Shown: positions 1 through 12,513, numbered from the stretch's first letter. The stretch is DNA of 64,000 nt from Mangifera indica (GCF_011075055.1 NC_058153.1:11036001-11100000), one strand, 5' to 3'. Notes: generated by a model from the sequence alone, not told the origin. Numbers and translations are program-made.

Positions 1-920
1 GCATTTTGAAACACTTAAAGGAATGGAATGCTTCTGATTTTTCTAACAAAAAATATGTCCATGTTTTTCTAGAGAAATCATCTATGAAACATAGTATGTA
101 CCTCTTCTTACTGTTAGAAGCTGGAGAAATGGGGCCGCAAATATCCGCATGAACCAATTGTAATTTCTGAGTTACTCTCCAATGGCTTTTCTTAGGAATT
201 GGAGTACGATGCTGCTTGCCTTTCATGTAATCTATACACATTATTGCTGAATTTGGTAACTCAGGTAGACCTGTAACCATTTCTTTTGATTGTAGCGTCT
301 TCAATCCCTTGTGATTGAGATGAGCATATCTACAGTGCCATAGATGAGTGATGTCTTGTGTGGTGGTTTTGAAGCATGATTCCTTTTATGCTTGAGCAAA
401 TAACACGAATATTCTATTTGCGGTCATATCTGTCTGAATAATCAGACCTTTAAGAGGATGATATATCTTACACATACTTGATTGAATTAAAATGGCCAAG
501 CCCCGCTCTTGTAATTGCCCTATACTCAAGAGATTATTCTTGAGTTCAGGTATATAGAACACTTCAATAACCACATCAGTTATTCCATTCACCCTCAGCT
601 TCACACTTCCCCTTCCGAGTACATTCATTTTAGTGTTATTTCCAAGTTTCACCATATGCCGAAAGGTGTCATCCATCTCACTGAATAGTGATTTGTCTCC
701 ACACATGGTTCAAGCATCCTGAGTCTAAGAACCAGACTTCTTCTCCTTTTGCATTATACATTTCCACATATGACATCAATAAAAGCTCTTCTTTCTCATC
801 TAATTTTGCAAAATTTGCCTCATTGTCCCAGGACCGACACTCATACTTATAATGACCAAGTTTGTGACACTTGTAACATTCAACTGTGGCTCGAGTGAAG
901 CTTTGTCTTCCTCTTCCTCT
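1..920 (-). pseudogene. Copia pol N-terminal part (knuckle, protease remnant, integrase start)
   Basis: On the minus strand near 885-840 a CCHC zinc knuckle reads CYKCHKLGHYKYEC. It is followed by the aspartic-protease start WFLDSG near 735, where a small frameshift breaks the frame. The open frame 706-386 holds the protease-to-integrase region (MCGDKSLFSEMDDTF, VLGRGSVKLRVNG, FYIPELKNNLLSIGQLQERG). Below 240 the GAG-pre-integrase and integrase start is readable (GKQHRTPIPKKSHWR, then LQLVHADICGPI). Reverse transcriptase and RNase H would lie beyond the left edge. Confidence 0.85.
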
Positions 921-1181
921 ACCTCATCCTCTGAAGGTACTTCTGTCTCTCCCTCATGTGGTAAGCTTCTCCTCTAAACTGACTTTCAAAGCATGTTCTT
1001 CGTTGTCTTTGTTTCGAAACTTCTATTCATACACAATCAAAGAGCTTTGCAGTTCATCAATCGTGAAGGTATCAATGTCTTTTCATTCCTCAATAAAGCA
1101 AACAACATAGTTGAATTGTTCTGTTAAGGAACGTAGGATTTTCTCTACTACTTTAACATCTGACATGTCCTCTCTATTGTT

Positions 1182-1656
1182 TCACATGTTATTAGCGACT
1201 AACATAACTTTTGAGAAGTAATCGGAAACAGATTCTCCAACCTTCATTTCTAGAACTTCAAATTCTCGACATAGAGCCTGAAGTTGTGCACGTTGAACCC
1301 TTGCATTTCCTTGAAACTTTCGCTTCATTGATTCCCATATTTGTCTGGATGTATCCTTTTGAAGAATGGTCTTCAAGATTGTCTTATCAATGGACTGAAA
1401 GAGATAGTTTTTCACTTTTAAGTCCTTTAGCTTGAGTTCTTCCAATTCCTTCTTTTGTGCAACAGTCAATGCTTCTCCAATTTTGTGCAGCAATTTTTCA
1501 CTTTTAAGTCCTTTAGCTTGAGTATCCAAGTTCGATGAGATTCCAATACTCTTTTGACCGTATAAAATTTTCCATTAGCATACTCCAATGGTCGTAATCT
1601 CCATCGAACTTGGGAATGTTGGGCTAAACGAAACCGATACTTTCTTCTGTTGCCAT
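1182..1656 (-). pseudogene. Copia gag, disrupted
   Basis: This is the Gag capsid region of the Tnt1-like element. Translation begins at the ATG at 1656-1654 with MATEESIGFV and meets an in-frame TAG at 1626-1624. The downstream part reads as PNIPKFDGDYDHWSMLMENF, the usual start of Copia Gag. After a further break the frame 1529-1182 gives the UBN2-type Gag core (KNYLFQSID, IWESMKRKFQG, RVQRAQLQALCREFEVLEM, GESVSDYF). Gag-like sequence with more stops continues to about 980 (ILRSLTEQFNYVV, then TIDELQSSL). The family identity is clear, and it is not translatable. Confidence 0.88.
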
Positions 1657-2168
1657 CACTTAATCACTCCCTAGGTGTTTCATTCACAAGTGTTTCACTC
1701 TCTTTCTTACGTTAGGATACTGCAGTTCCTAACCTTACACTCAAACACTCACAATCAGGCCCCAGTGTATGGCTCTGATACCATAATTTTAAGATTAAAC
1801 AAACAACAGAGATGATGAACAAAACTTAGGCGAACTGGTTGTGTAACCCTCAGACCACATTATTGAAAATGACCTGTAGCTTATATAGCCATACAACTCT
1901 AACTGAAATGAGAAAAAACAGCCCACTAAAGTACATACCATACTTTGTGGTAACAACATCTAGAAAGAGTAAAATAATCCTAAAGAATAGGACTTTATTT
2001 AACAAACATTTGAAATAGTCCTACACTTAAAGTAACCACTTCAACACGGGCAAGTTTGTAGTAGATTGAAGTGTTGGCTTGAATGGACTTATTATCATAC
2101 TACTCTATGAAACTTAGCTTTTAAGGGTCAATTCGAATTTAATTCAATATGAAACAAATGAACCTAAG

Positions 2169-3096
2169 CAGTGGCGGATTTAAGTAGGGTCAAGAAGGGT
2201 GACCCTCCTTGACTTTTCAAAAAAATTGACACATTTTGAAAAATTTAAATTTAACCCTCTTTAAATTTTTTTAAAAAATCCATATCTTATGTGTAGTTTA
2301 ATAAATTTATCAATAGATAAATGATAACTCAATTGTTTATAAGGGTGGATATAAATCATACCGGGCTTAAATATCTTTTTATTTGAGTTCGATTCGAATA
2401 AAAAATCATTTAACTTCAATTTGGCTTAAGTTTGTCAAAGCCAAAATTTAAAATGGCTTGAGATTAGTTCAAAAAAAATGGTTTGATTTAATTCAATTTA
2501 AATTTACGATTCGAATTGATGGCTTGAATTGTGGATTGGATTCATGGTTTGAGTTTGTAGCTCATTTACAGAACAATATCGTTTTACCCATTATTTTAGT
2601 AAAATAATGTAATTTTGTCAATGAACCATAAACTTAAATTACGAATCCAAGTCATGAATTTAAGTCACCGATTCAAATCATAAATTCATATCAAACTTAA
2701 ACCACAAATCCAAAGTACATATTTAAGTTATGAATTAGAGTCAAACTTAAGTTGAATACCGAAACTCAAGTTTGGCTTGATTTAAAAAACAAATCAAATC
2801 TTCCTATTTGAATTTGGTTTGAATTCAAACTAAATGAATTTAAGTTAAACCGAATTAAATCGATTTTTGAGACCAAACTAAGTCGATTTGGATCCAATCC
2901 TAGTTGTTTTTATAGAGAATGATATATTTAATAGTATTTGATAATGAAACCATTTTACAATATTTTCAAGAAATGAAATAATGTCGATAACAATTATAAA
3001 AACTTAATTGATACAAATAATTTTTTATTTTAATATAAAATTTACTTCGTTATTCTGATTGTGACCCCCCTAAATTTACTTATGGGTCCACCATTG
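2169..3096. mobile_element. Non-autonomous hAT-type element
   Basis: The 928-bp AT-rich insert has imperfect inverted ends: CAGTGGCGGA on the left, CAATGGTGGA when the right end is read in reverse. It is flanked by an 8-bp duplication, AACCTAAG (2161-2168) and TACCTAAG (3097-3104), one mismatch apart. An 8-bp duplication with CA(G/A)TGG ends is typical of hAT transposons. No transposase frame is present. The interior is low-complexity and rich in AATTCAAAT-like words. Confidence 0.75.
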
Positions 3097-3104
3097 TACC
3101 TAAG

Positions 3105-4458
3105 TATAAGTTTTTAGCTCAATTTGATGTACAAAATGTCAAATTTAAGTTCAATTATAGTATTGAACTGAACTCAATTCAATATTATAACTAAGCCAAA
3201 TATCGATTAAAAAAATGTACTTTTGATACGTTTTGCTTAAATCAGTTTAGTTTTAGTCAATTCAAATCAATTTTTTTCAAATTTGTTAACTTGATTAACC
3301 AAAGAATCCTAAACTCGAATTCAAACTCGAGTTCAATAATAAAAACTCTTAAATTTGAGTTTATCTAAGTTGAACTCATTTGCGTTGAGTTGGCAAACCA
3401 ATTATACCAATTTGATTTAAATCTAATCTTATTTGTGTATACATAAAATCTTAATGTTAAATGTCAATCATCACCATTTAAATAGTTTTGGTGATGGAAT
3501 TAACATCAACCACATGTATATTAAATGATAATTGTATTTTAGTGTAAGAAGATAAAAGTTATAATGAGATTTTTATTATGGTTGGCTCGATAATTCAAAA
3601 ATTGATGTCAATGAATATGTTACTTAGCTATTTATAGGAAAAAAATAGCAAGACCATAATGAGTGCACGATAGAAGTTTTTTAGATATCCCTAATTTTTA
3701 CGTAATCTAGAATGGGAGGTTGAATAATATATATATTTGAGTACGTAAAAAATGGTATCACAAAAAACTTTATTGATGATAAGCATGTGTCCGATATAAT
3801 AATAGAGTAATTGCATTTCAATTATAATTTTTGTGTTCATAGAAAGTGGTCTCATAATAAAAAAAAATTTATGTTTGAGGTTGAATAGATTTCGAGAATC
3901 GTGGTAACAATCAACTTATTTTCTTTATGTTGTTTCAGTATAGAAAGAACTTTTGTTGTGCCTTTAAACAACTTGCATGCTTGTAATGTAATTGGTTGTA
4001 TAGCTTGTGCCTTTTGAGTATCGAATCCATGCAATAATGTTCATAGTCCGATTTGATGCAGTTTAAGAGTTTTTTCAAATCAAACTGAAACAACGATTTA
4101 AAAAATTTTAAATCAAACTAAACTATTTTAAATTTCAAACCAAACTGAAAAAATATAGTTGGGTCTAATTTAAATTATAGTTTAAACTTATTAAAATTAT
4201 TCACTCTAAATATATATTATTTAATAAAATTAATTGGATTATAATTTTATAAAACATCATAAAACAATGTAATCATTCAAAACATAACCCAAACTAAAAA
4301 CAGTTTTTAAAAAATTTGTCAGACCAAAATATTTTATAAATCAAATCAAATCAAATCGTAATTCTTAAACCATTTAAGTTGGTTTTATAATTTAAACTAA
4401 ATTATACACACATATACATACATAGGACAAGAGTTTTGACCACCTGAGATATACATTC
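3105..4458. other. AT-rich intergenic stretch
   Basis: There is no convincing gene here. The sequence is low-complexity, with degenerate words such as TTCAAATCAA and AAACCAAACTGAAA, especially at 3110-3420 and 4050-4400. These look like decayed repeats. Confidence 0.5.
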
Positions 4459-5092
4459 ATGTCTCACCAAAACGACCTCCGTAACTTTCTCCCATGGCCA
4501 CCATTTCGTTCAAATTCATCCCTCCTATCTTCTTCTTCTCCACCTTCACAAAGTAGTTTCACCGTCGCCATTACTGCTTCACCAGAACGGTTCTTCATTG
4601 AACTCCTTCAATCGAGACTCCATCCAACTCTCCATTTCACAACCGCAAACAGAACCTCTCTAACATGCCATGACAACTTCGCTTGCTTTGCTTACTTGAA
4701 TTCCAACCTTACATAATCATCTTCTTCAACCTGGGATTAATACCAAGCATCGGCTCCTCACACCAGCAGCCGCCTTCTATGGATCCCATGTCAGCCTTGC
4801 ACAAATTGTGCCAAACGGTTTGGCCCGATTTTCAACCCTTCAAAATTTATAAGCTCTGAAGGATGAAGTTTAGAGCCTGCTGGACCTGTGGCTGACTCGT
4901 TACTGGTACAATTCGTGGACTCTGTAATATGAGGGATCGGCAAGCGGAGACCTGCTCGGATTCCCTGTTGTGAGATTTAAGTTCAAAGATGGGGCGGAGC
5001 TGATTTTGGACTTGTTTCTCCGGGCGTGGCTGTGGCTTATTGGGAGAAAGCTGAGTCTTGAGAGGATTAATTATGGCCTTCTTGATGATTAA
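4459..5092 (+). pseudogene. Nepenthesin/CDR1-like aspartic protease, pseudogene
   Basis: This is a broken copy of a secreted plant aspartic protease. The probable original start is the ATG at 4495 (MATISFKFIPPIFFF, signal-peptide-like). Frames then alternate: ASPERFFIELL and NRDSIQ resemble the usual family start ELIHRDS. From about 4779 WIPCQPCTNCAKRFGPIFNP matches the region after the first active site, but the DTGSS motif itself is missing. From 4853 one frame runs LKDEV-stop-SLLDLWLTRYWYNSWTL-stop-YEGSASGDLLGFPVV, then RFKFKDGAELILD, ending at TAA 5090-5092. Two in-frame stops, frameshifts and the lost catalytic motif make it dead. Family assignment is from recognised motifs. Confidence 0.7.
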
Positions 5093-5134
5093 TTGATTTT
5101 AATTACTTGATTATTGAATTAATTATGACACATC

Positions 5135-5138
<4 letters not shown>

Positions 5139-5187
<49 letters not shown>
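5139..5187. repeat. (AT)n microsatellite
   Basis: An uninterrupted AT dinucleotide run of about 48 bp lies just after the protease pseudogene. Confidence 0.97.
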
Positions 5188-5190
<3 letters not shown>

Positions 5191-5663
5191 GTCGCTGTAA
5201 GTATATTCATTATTAAAAAAATATTTTTTCTAATTTTTAAATTTTGTGCTTCATTATTTTAAGCTTTTCTGGAATTTTATTTTTATTATTTACACGTATC
5301 TTATAAATAGTGAGAACAAATTAAAAGAAAACTATCAGGGAATATCGAAAAGTTTAGTAGAGGCTTATTTATAAAGAGAATTTTAAGTTTAAAGATAGCG
5401 TAGTCCATGGTTTCTTAGTTTAATTATTAGTTTGTAATAATCAAGTTTGGTGAAACATTCTTCAACAGTGGCCAAGATAGATTCAAATCAAGTTTAAATA
5501 AGAATTAATTCGGATTTGATTTAAATTCATAATAGTTATTTCTAGTTTGAGCTTGAACTTGTTCAAATAATATACAATCATGTGTTGTCAGAGAAAGAAA
5601 AGAAAAAAAATCACCTGTAAAAAATTGATAACGAGTTTTTAAAATCAAGTTGAGATATCACAC

Positions 5664-6780
5664 TGATAACGTAACTCAGGTACGTGTGGATTAGGTTAGA
5701 GGAAACTGTCGTCCATTCCTATATTGGAATAGTTGTCTCTCTTAAATGGAAGGAATGATTGTCCTATAGTGGAGAATGGTCACCCTCCAGAGCGGGAAGA
5801 CATGTTGTATCGAGGGCCTGGAAATGATGGTTTTGCCCTCCATGCAATGTTAAGAGATGTAAGAAACGTCCCAGATGTCTATTCCTATTGAATTAAAGTT
5901 AAGAGGCATCCGAGAGGTATGTTTTATTGGTGTACGGGTTATAAGAGGCATATAAGACGTCCATCCCGATCTTCGATAAGGTGTAAGAGACGCCTAGGAC
6001 ATCCTACTCAAGAACATTATGAGTAATGAGTTGTTGATTGTAAGAGGCATCTGGGATATCCACTTGGTAAGTGTTTGGGACATTGAATTACATTCATAGG
6101 GACAGCTAGGTTGTCAAAGGATATTTCAAAAATGCTCAATTAATTATGTGCTTACCAGGTGTCTGGTCACTCATGCATTTCTTGTTGATTTTAGGTAGAC
6201 GTGATAGTGGGGTAGGTGGGGAGGCTAATAAATCAACTCACTGACAACACGACCACCATAGTAGATGTCTTTTTTATTTATTTTAATTCTATTTTGGCAT
6301 TGTTCCATGCACATTACTATGTTTCTAGCAATTTGAGGTGTTAGTTGGATATTTGACATTATATGACACCTTTGGCAAAGTTTCTTATTTTAATAAAATC
6401 ATTGAGGTATTTTCATAAAGTTATTTTTTTTAAATACATTTATGAAAATTTTATAGCATATGAGACACGTTGTTCTAGTAAATTACTCTTAAGGGTATAA
6501 TCTAGAGATGGGGTGTTACAATTTTTGTATCAAAGTATGCTTTTGGGATCCTAAAGGTGTTAAGTATTTTAAAACTTTGGGTGCATAAGTATGGTGGCCT
6601 ATGCAACATTGATCCCTCCTGTGACCTGACTACAGTAAGTATTATACTTGCTTTTATGTTTGTAATTATCATGTTGAGCCTTAGAATGGTTTTGCAAAGA
6701 GAAAAGAAAAATGAGGAGATTTAACCGTTAAAATGTTGTTCTAGAGGAGATCCAACCGCAACAAGGTCCTTGAGCCAATC
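5664..6780 (+). mobile_element. Degraded Del/Tekay-like LTR plus primer-site remnant
   Basis: This GC-richer stretch contains a loosely repeated word of the type AAGAGGCATC-GGGATGTCC. It ends in GGGGTGTTACA near 6521, typical of large Gypsy (Del/Tekay) LTR ends. About 5 bp later TTGTATCAAAGTATGC resembles a decayed initiator-Met primer site. The homologous copy at 57765-58900 shows the same order with ATTAGAGCATG at the primer position. The left LTR edge and all coding regions are missing, so this is a truncated element carried inside the duplicated unit. Confidence 0.5.
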
Positions 6781-8900
6781 CTTTAAATGCTCGACACAAC
6801 ACAACCCTATATAGATAAAGTCATGTTGTGGACTTTTACTTTTATGTGGGTCATCCAACACTAAAGACCTACTACTGTGCGGGCCTAGGCCCAACATAAC
6901 CTACAGGTATGATAGATCATGCAAAAGCTGGTTCAGCCTAACTCCAATTGACCCACCGGTGTGTCTAATAGTCGCTATCATAATTGATAATTTTTCAAAT
7001 AAATATGTAAAAAGATTTAATAAATGTATTCAATATATTTATATCAATAAGTTTTATTCAATATAAATTTATTTATAATATTCTGTATAATAATTCAGAC
7101 GGTTGATATATAACATCTAATATTGTATAGCAACAAATAAATATTGTATTGAAGTCCAAGATGTATTTATACAATAAAACTATATACATAATTTTATGTA
7201 TAAATAATAATGTATTACTATATGACTGAATGTTGTTTTATCTTTAATTTTTAACTATTCTATCACATAATGACACATCATTATTTATACATAAAGTTGT
7301 ATCTATAGCACTATAATTATTTTTATATATAATAATTATACTTTTATATAGTTAATTATCAATAAGGACGAGCATATACACTGCCCATAAGCCTTATAAA
7401 AATCCATAAAATGAAGTGTTGCATTTTTTATTTGTGAGTATTGTCATATACCCACACAAATAATAATACATTATCTGAATACTTAAATAAATACACTTAT
7501 AAAAACCTCGGTGTCTAGTTGAAAGAAACCGTACATAAAAGTTAAAATAGATAAATGAATAAGTAACAAGTTGGAAGCAGATGTCAACTTGAAGAATTGA
7601 TATTTACCAACTTCGATTGAATGGTCGACCTTGTGAAAAACGGTGGAGTTAACCTATTGATGTTTAAGTTCTGCAACTTGACATTTTCCAAGCATCTTTG
7701 TCACTTGCAGTCATCCATGGCCAAACACAAGACCAAGATGACTGACTCTAGATTCACGCTACATTATTGTTAAATATGATATTTTCTCACCTTGTCTACC
7801 ACTAGACTTAATAGTTCATATCATCAAATCGTATTCATGTTATATCAATTCAGATTTTGTATCAAAGAATTTTAACTCTAATCTGATATGAATTAAAATC
7901 ATATTGAATTTTTTTAACCCTAACCCAACTTCTTAATATTCGAATAGATCCGACACAACTCAAATTCATTTAAAATTATCCGTTGTTTTTACTCTCCAAA
8001 GTGTTTTTACCCTTTTAATTTTCTCATCAAATTATCTCACCCTACTATTAATAAAATATATAATATATAATTTTGTCTTGTTTATAATTAGTTTAAAAAT
8101 TTCATACTAAAACCTTTTAAAATACGTCAATAATTTAACTAACCAAATCACATTTATCTTACTTAATAATGAATTAAATTATTTAAATACAAATAAAAAC
8201 TAATATGAGTAATTACAATTATAAAAAAATACATCTATATACAATATGTAAAGATTTCAACTACTGTTGATATTGTGTTTTAACATTTCTATAATTTATC
8301 TCTAATAAATTCTATTAAAAAACATTTATCAAAAGCATTCGAATTGATTCGGTATAAACTTTAAGATTATCCAATTTAATTTTGAATCGTATTAAGTTTA
8401 CTTGAAATAAATTTCATATATAAAATATTAACCCTACTCTAATTTTTTTTTGTATTGTATCATATCGGATTAGCTGACTGTGTTGAACTTTCCCAATCTA
8501 TCTGCCACCTTCTGTATCTTGAGTGAAATCAGAGCAACACCATCTTCATTGATTTTCCTACTCTCCTTCGGGGGGTCGATTTATAATATGAAGTATCTCC
8601 TTGTCATCTACGTGTTCTATCCACTACAACACTCCATTTGGTTTCTTCCCGACCAAGAAACTAAGGAGTCAGTACGCATATCATTTTCGAAGAATTGACA
8701 TCATGCTGTTTGTCAACGATGGTAACACATGATTCATTCTTTGTTCAGAGCCTTTCACCAATAAAACAACACACTTGATGGAGTATAAGACAATTTCTTT
8801 ACATTTTAATTAGCCTCTAAATGGAATCAGTCATTTTCCCATCTCATATTTAATTAGAGGATTAATTTGATCATACTCTTCTCATTAAATTTCCATCTCC
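6780..8900. repeat. Distal upstream block of NLR unit 1
   Basis: This AT-rich non-coding block is collinear with 58850-60730 in unit 4. Its last part (about 7985-8700) is collinear with 27300-28000 in unit 3. Marker words shared by the copies include CTGTATCTTGAGTGA (8510, 27830, 60560) and GACCAAGAAACTAA-type sequence. No gene was recognised in it; the short frame near 8480 is not conserved as protein. Confidence 0.75.
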
Positions 8901-10995
8901 ATGCCAAAGTAAATGTCAGTAAACACATATCACAACCCCGTATGATAGTTTAAATGACAAACAAAGAGGTTTCATAAGTTTAGGTTCAAACATCTTTTAA
9001 CAATATATTAAAATCAAGTTTTTGACTTATTTGTTTTAATATATAATTGGTTTTCAGTATTCATTGAGTTAGGTATTAAAAACATACCTTTTTAACAAAA
9101 GAAAAAATGTCATTAAAAATAAGTTTCTATCATTAAAGTATCTTATCAATAGAAAAAGTCTCATTATCATTTGTTATTAAAGTTTCCTTCACTAAAAGTA
9201 TTAACAATGAAAAAGTCTGACATCTATTAGAATATGTCTTACAAGAAAATAAAATTATGATATTGATAGGAAGTTTCTCAAGAATATTTCACTATCTTCA
9301 TTATAATAATCAGTTTGTTTTCTTCCACAACGAAGAATATGATCAAGATCAAGTAGTCAGTGTACCTCCCAACTTGAACTTGAAGTCATTTACAGGTGAA
9401 TCTTACGTGTTTTGAAAACCAACATGAAAAATAATTTATTAAAATATATATGGAGTAAAATTAGCTGAAATCACATTCAAATTATTAATCTAATTAATTA
9501 GATTTATGTTACTCAGGATGATTCATGGCTATATTTACTCATATAGACTTTTGGTAGAGTTGATTTCATGTCAATTACATAAAATCATTTTTTGGTAATT
9601 CTAAATCAAAGACACGTCGACACATAGTATTAAATTTGTATCTTGAGATGCTCCAGTGGGAACCAAGTAACTTCCATCTTATTTTGCATGTAGAAAAATT
9701 CAATTTACTTTCAAGAGGCGGTTAATTTGGATAAACTTTTATTACTAAGAATAAAAAATTATAATTAATATAGATTATTTTAAAAGGTAATAGATATAAA
9801 TTAATACAGTAAAATTATATGTATTTATTTTAAGTACATAAATAAATTCACACTTATGTGTATCATTATATAATTGGGTATTTTTTATTATTATTTTAAA
9901 ATTATTTAATCAAAATATGACATATATAAATGTATACTAATTTATATATTAAAAGTGAGTGTATATAATTTTATTGAAATTAATATTGTGTTTATCAATA
10001 TAAAAGTTCTGATATATTATTTATTTAAATACCCTTAAAAAATTATTTATTATAAATTAATATTGTATTTAGTTAAAATTAATGTCTTCAGTTAATTTTT
10101 TTTGTGTTTGTATGTTATAAAATATTCTCCATCTTTATATTACACTATGATTTTTCTTTTCATATTATCAAATTATAAAATTAATTAATTAAATTTTTTA
10201 ATTTATTATATTATCAAATAATAAAATTAATTAATTTTGGAAGTTAGATTATGTATTATTTTAATTGATAATGGGATAAGTCTTTCTCTAAAATTTCAAT
10301 AAATAAGGGTACATTCCAACAAAATTATGATTATTTTACTAATTTTGGTATACATAAAAGTAAAAAATAAATCATTTTATTCTTTATATTATTTGTGACA
10401 TCACTCTAATATTAAAAAAATATCAAAAATTTTTTATTATCTGATAAACTAAATAAAACAATATTAATATTTAAAAATATATTACTAAGATTTAACGCCA
10501 ACCACACAATATTTCCATGTTTATTACATACATAAGCTAATATATTAGTATTCTCTTTCATTAAATTAAGTTTAAAAAGGTCACAAACTAACTTTTCCTT
10601 TATATTAATTGGTTAAGTTTTCTTTACACACATTTATATAAACAGAGAGCAAATTAATTATGCATTTTATTATAATAAAATTATGTGTATACATTTTGAA
10701 TATATAAAATAGGTAAATAGATCATAAGACATCATATCATTGAGTATTTTAAATTAAAGATAAAATAATAATCAATTATACGATAACACATTATCTATAT
10801 TTTTAAATATATACATATGATATTGCTCATTTCATTACTAATTCTGAAATCTTTCTCACTTTGCAAACTTGAATTTAAAACTGAAAGCCATTAACAAAAT
10901 AAACCTTGCATCTTTGGAATTGAAGTACCCATGAGGGATTAGTGAATGGTTATGTCTATGGGATACCCTAACACCTAATAGAGTCACAATACATA
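8700..10995. repeat. Proximal upstream block of NLR unit 1
   Basis: This AT-rich block is collinear with 12950-14947 (unit 2) and 28010-31370 (unit 3), and in shortened form with 60780-61440 (unit 4). One shared landmark is TCTTCATTATAATAA-type sequence near 9295, 13565 and 28635. The other is the less AT-rich 150-bp island near 10845-10995. No coding capacity is evident. Confidence 0.75.
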
Positions 10996-11004
10996 AATTA
11001 AAAT

Positions 11005-12504
11005 GGCCAAAAGAGTTCTTCCCACCTAAGGTTAGGTCCCTTTTCAAACTCTCACCCATTCAATTTTAAAAACTTAAATACTCACACTTTTATTAAAATT
11101 CTTTATTAAGATTCAGGATAAAATTGTCGGTTAATAAAAAAATATTAAAAAACTAAAATTTATGTCATTTTCTTCTTTGGTTTAAAAAACTAACAATTTC
11201 TCTCTATCCAAAATTTGGAAAGTTAACATTCCTCAAGGGTTTTTTCTCTTTTCTCGAATCACCTTCTTTGTTTTGGCTGATAGCCAACCCCTTCCACCCA
11301 TCTTCCCATTTTGATCACTGGGAAGACACCATCGACGATTGAAGAAACAGACAAAGACGAATTGTCTTTATCTGATGCAGAGATGAAGATGATGTTTTCA
11401 GGTGGATGAAGATAATTCTTCTTCATCAATCCAAGATCATTTGAATGGATGAAGACAAATCGTCTTCATCGATTTGTTCGATTGTCGACAACATCTCCCA
11501 AGCGACCAGAATGGGAAGATGGGTGGAAAGTGTTAGCTATCAATCGAAATGGAGAAGATGGCTGGAGAAGAGAAAAAATCCTTTGGGGAAAAGATAACTT
11601 TTCAAACTTTGGGTGAAAGGAAATTATTAGTTTTTTTAACTAAGAAGAGGAAATGATATAAAATTTTAGTTTTTTTAATATTTTTTTAGTTATATGATAG
11701 GTTTTACTTTAACTCTAATAAAAAAATTCATTATAATGATAAATATTTGGGTTTTTTATGCATAAAAGGCCAAAAACTTATTCTCACCCAAGGTATAGCG
11801 AAATCTCAAACTCTCACCCTTTAACTTCCAAAAACTCAAACACCCACCTATAACTTAGAAAACTAACAATTTTTCTCCAAAATTAAGTTAGGGTTAAGGG
11901 CATAATCATCATTTAACAATAATATTTAAAGTTTATATCATTTTACCCCCTTAATTTGAAAAACTAACAATTTTCCTTAAAATTAAGTTTTGAAAAGTGA
12001 CCCTTTCCCCCCTACCTAGGGTTTCCAATTTCGCCAACAAATTTTTTACCAATGATGGCTGATCTCTCTCCCTTCCGATGTCATCTCTCCCTTTGGTGCT
12101 CAATATCAAATTGACGACATCTAGATTCCATCAAATCCAAATGTCGTCGATTCGATATTGAGCATCAGAGGGAGAGAGATCAACCATCATTGGCGAAATT
12201 GGAAACCCTAGGTAAAGGGGAAATGTCACTTTTCAAAACTTAATTTTAGGATAAAACTGTTAGTTTTTAAATTAAGAGGGTAAAATGAAATAAACTTTAA
12301 ATATTATTATTAAATGATGATTTTGCCTTTAACCCTAACTTAATTTTGGGTCAAAAATTGTTAGTTTTCTAAATCATGAGTGAATACTAGGGTTTTTGAA
12401 AATTAAAAATTAGGAATTTGAGATTTCACTATATCTTGAGTGGGAATAAGTCTTTGGGCCTCCATAAAATGACCAAAACTTGCGTGAGAATAATTCTTTT
12501 GGCC
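11005..12504. mobile_element. Mutator-like fold-back MITE upstream of NLR1
   Basis: The 1500-bp element begins GGCCAAAAGAG and ends CTTTTGGCC. It is flanked by a perfect 9-bp duplication AATTAAAAT (10996-11004 and 12505-12513), the Mutator superfamily signature. The interior is largely palindromic: around 11300-11345 sequence such as CATCTTCCCATTTTGATC recurs in reverse near 11495-11530. It encodes nothing recognisable. A second MITE is nested in its right half. The same element sits at the same site upstream of NLR2 and NLR4, and in damaged form upstream of NLR3. Confidence 0.85.
11768..12460. mobile_element. Second MITE nested inside the first
   Basis: This 693-bp element, GGCCAAAAACTTATTC to CTTTGGGCC, is flanked by 9-bp repeats TGCATAAAA (11759-11767) and TCCATAAAA (12461-12469). 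Its arms are nearly perfect inverted repeats, for example CCAATGATGGCTGATC near 12052 against GATCAACCATCATTGG near 12178. Units 2 and 4 show the uninterrupted target (AACATAAAATGACC near 23488), so this insertion is private to unit 1. Confidence 0.85.
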
Positions 12505-12513
12505 AATTAAAAT

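Larger units (their letters stand above)
1..2046 (-). mobile_element. Ty1/Copia (Tnt1-like) retrotransposon, decayed 5' part
   Basis: The element reads right to left and runs off the left edge. In minus-strand order it has a 5' LTR (about 2046-1784), a primer-binding site complementary to initiator-Met tRNA at 1771-1783, gag, a CCHC knuckle, a protease remnant, and the start of integrase. A TATA box (GGCTATATAAGC on the minus strand, near 1890) lies in the LTR. The outer LTR edge is placed at TGTTGAAGTGG (2046) but is uncertain. I could not find a clean CA end next to the primer site, and the 3' LTR is outside the window. Frameshifts and stops throughout show it is dead. Confidence 0.88.

Noticed and set aside
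10856..11059. Minus-strand frame, with a similar one at 14778-14993
   Set aside because: The two copies are open in different frames and share DNA but not protein, so conservation is at nucleotide level.
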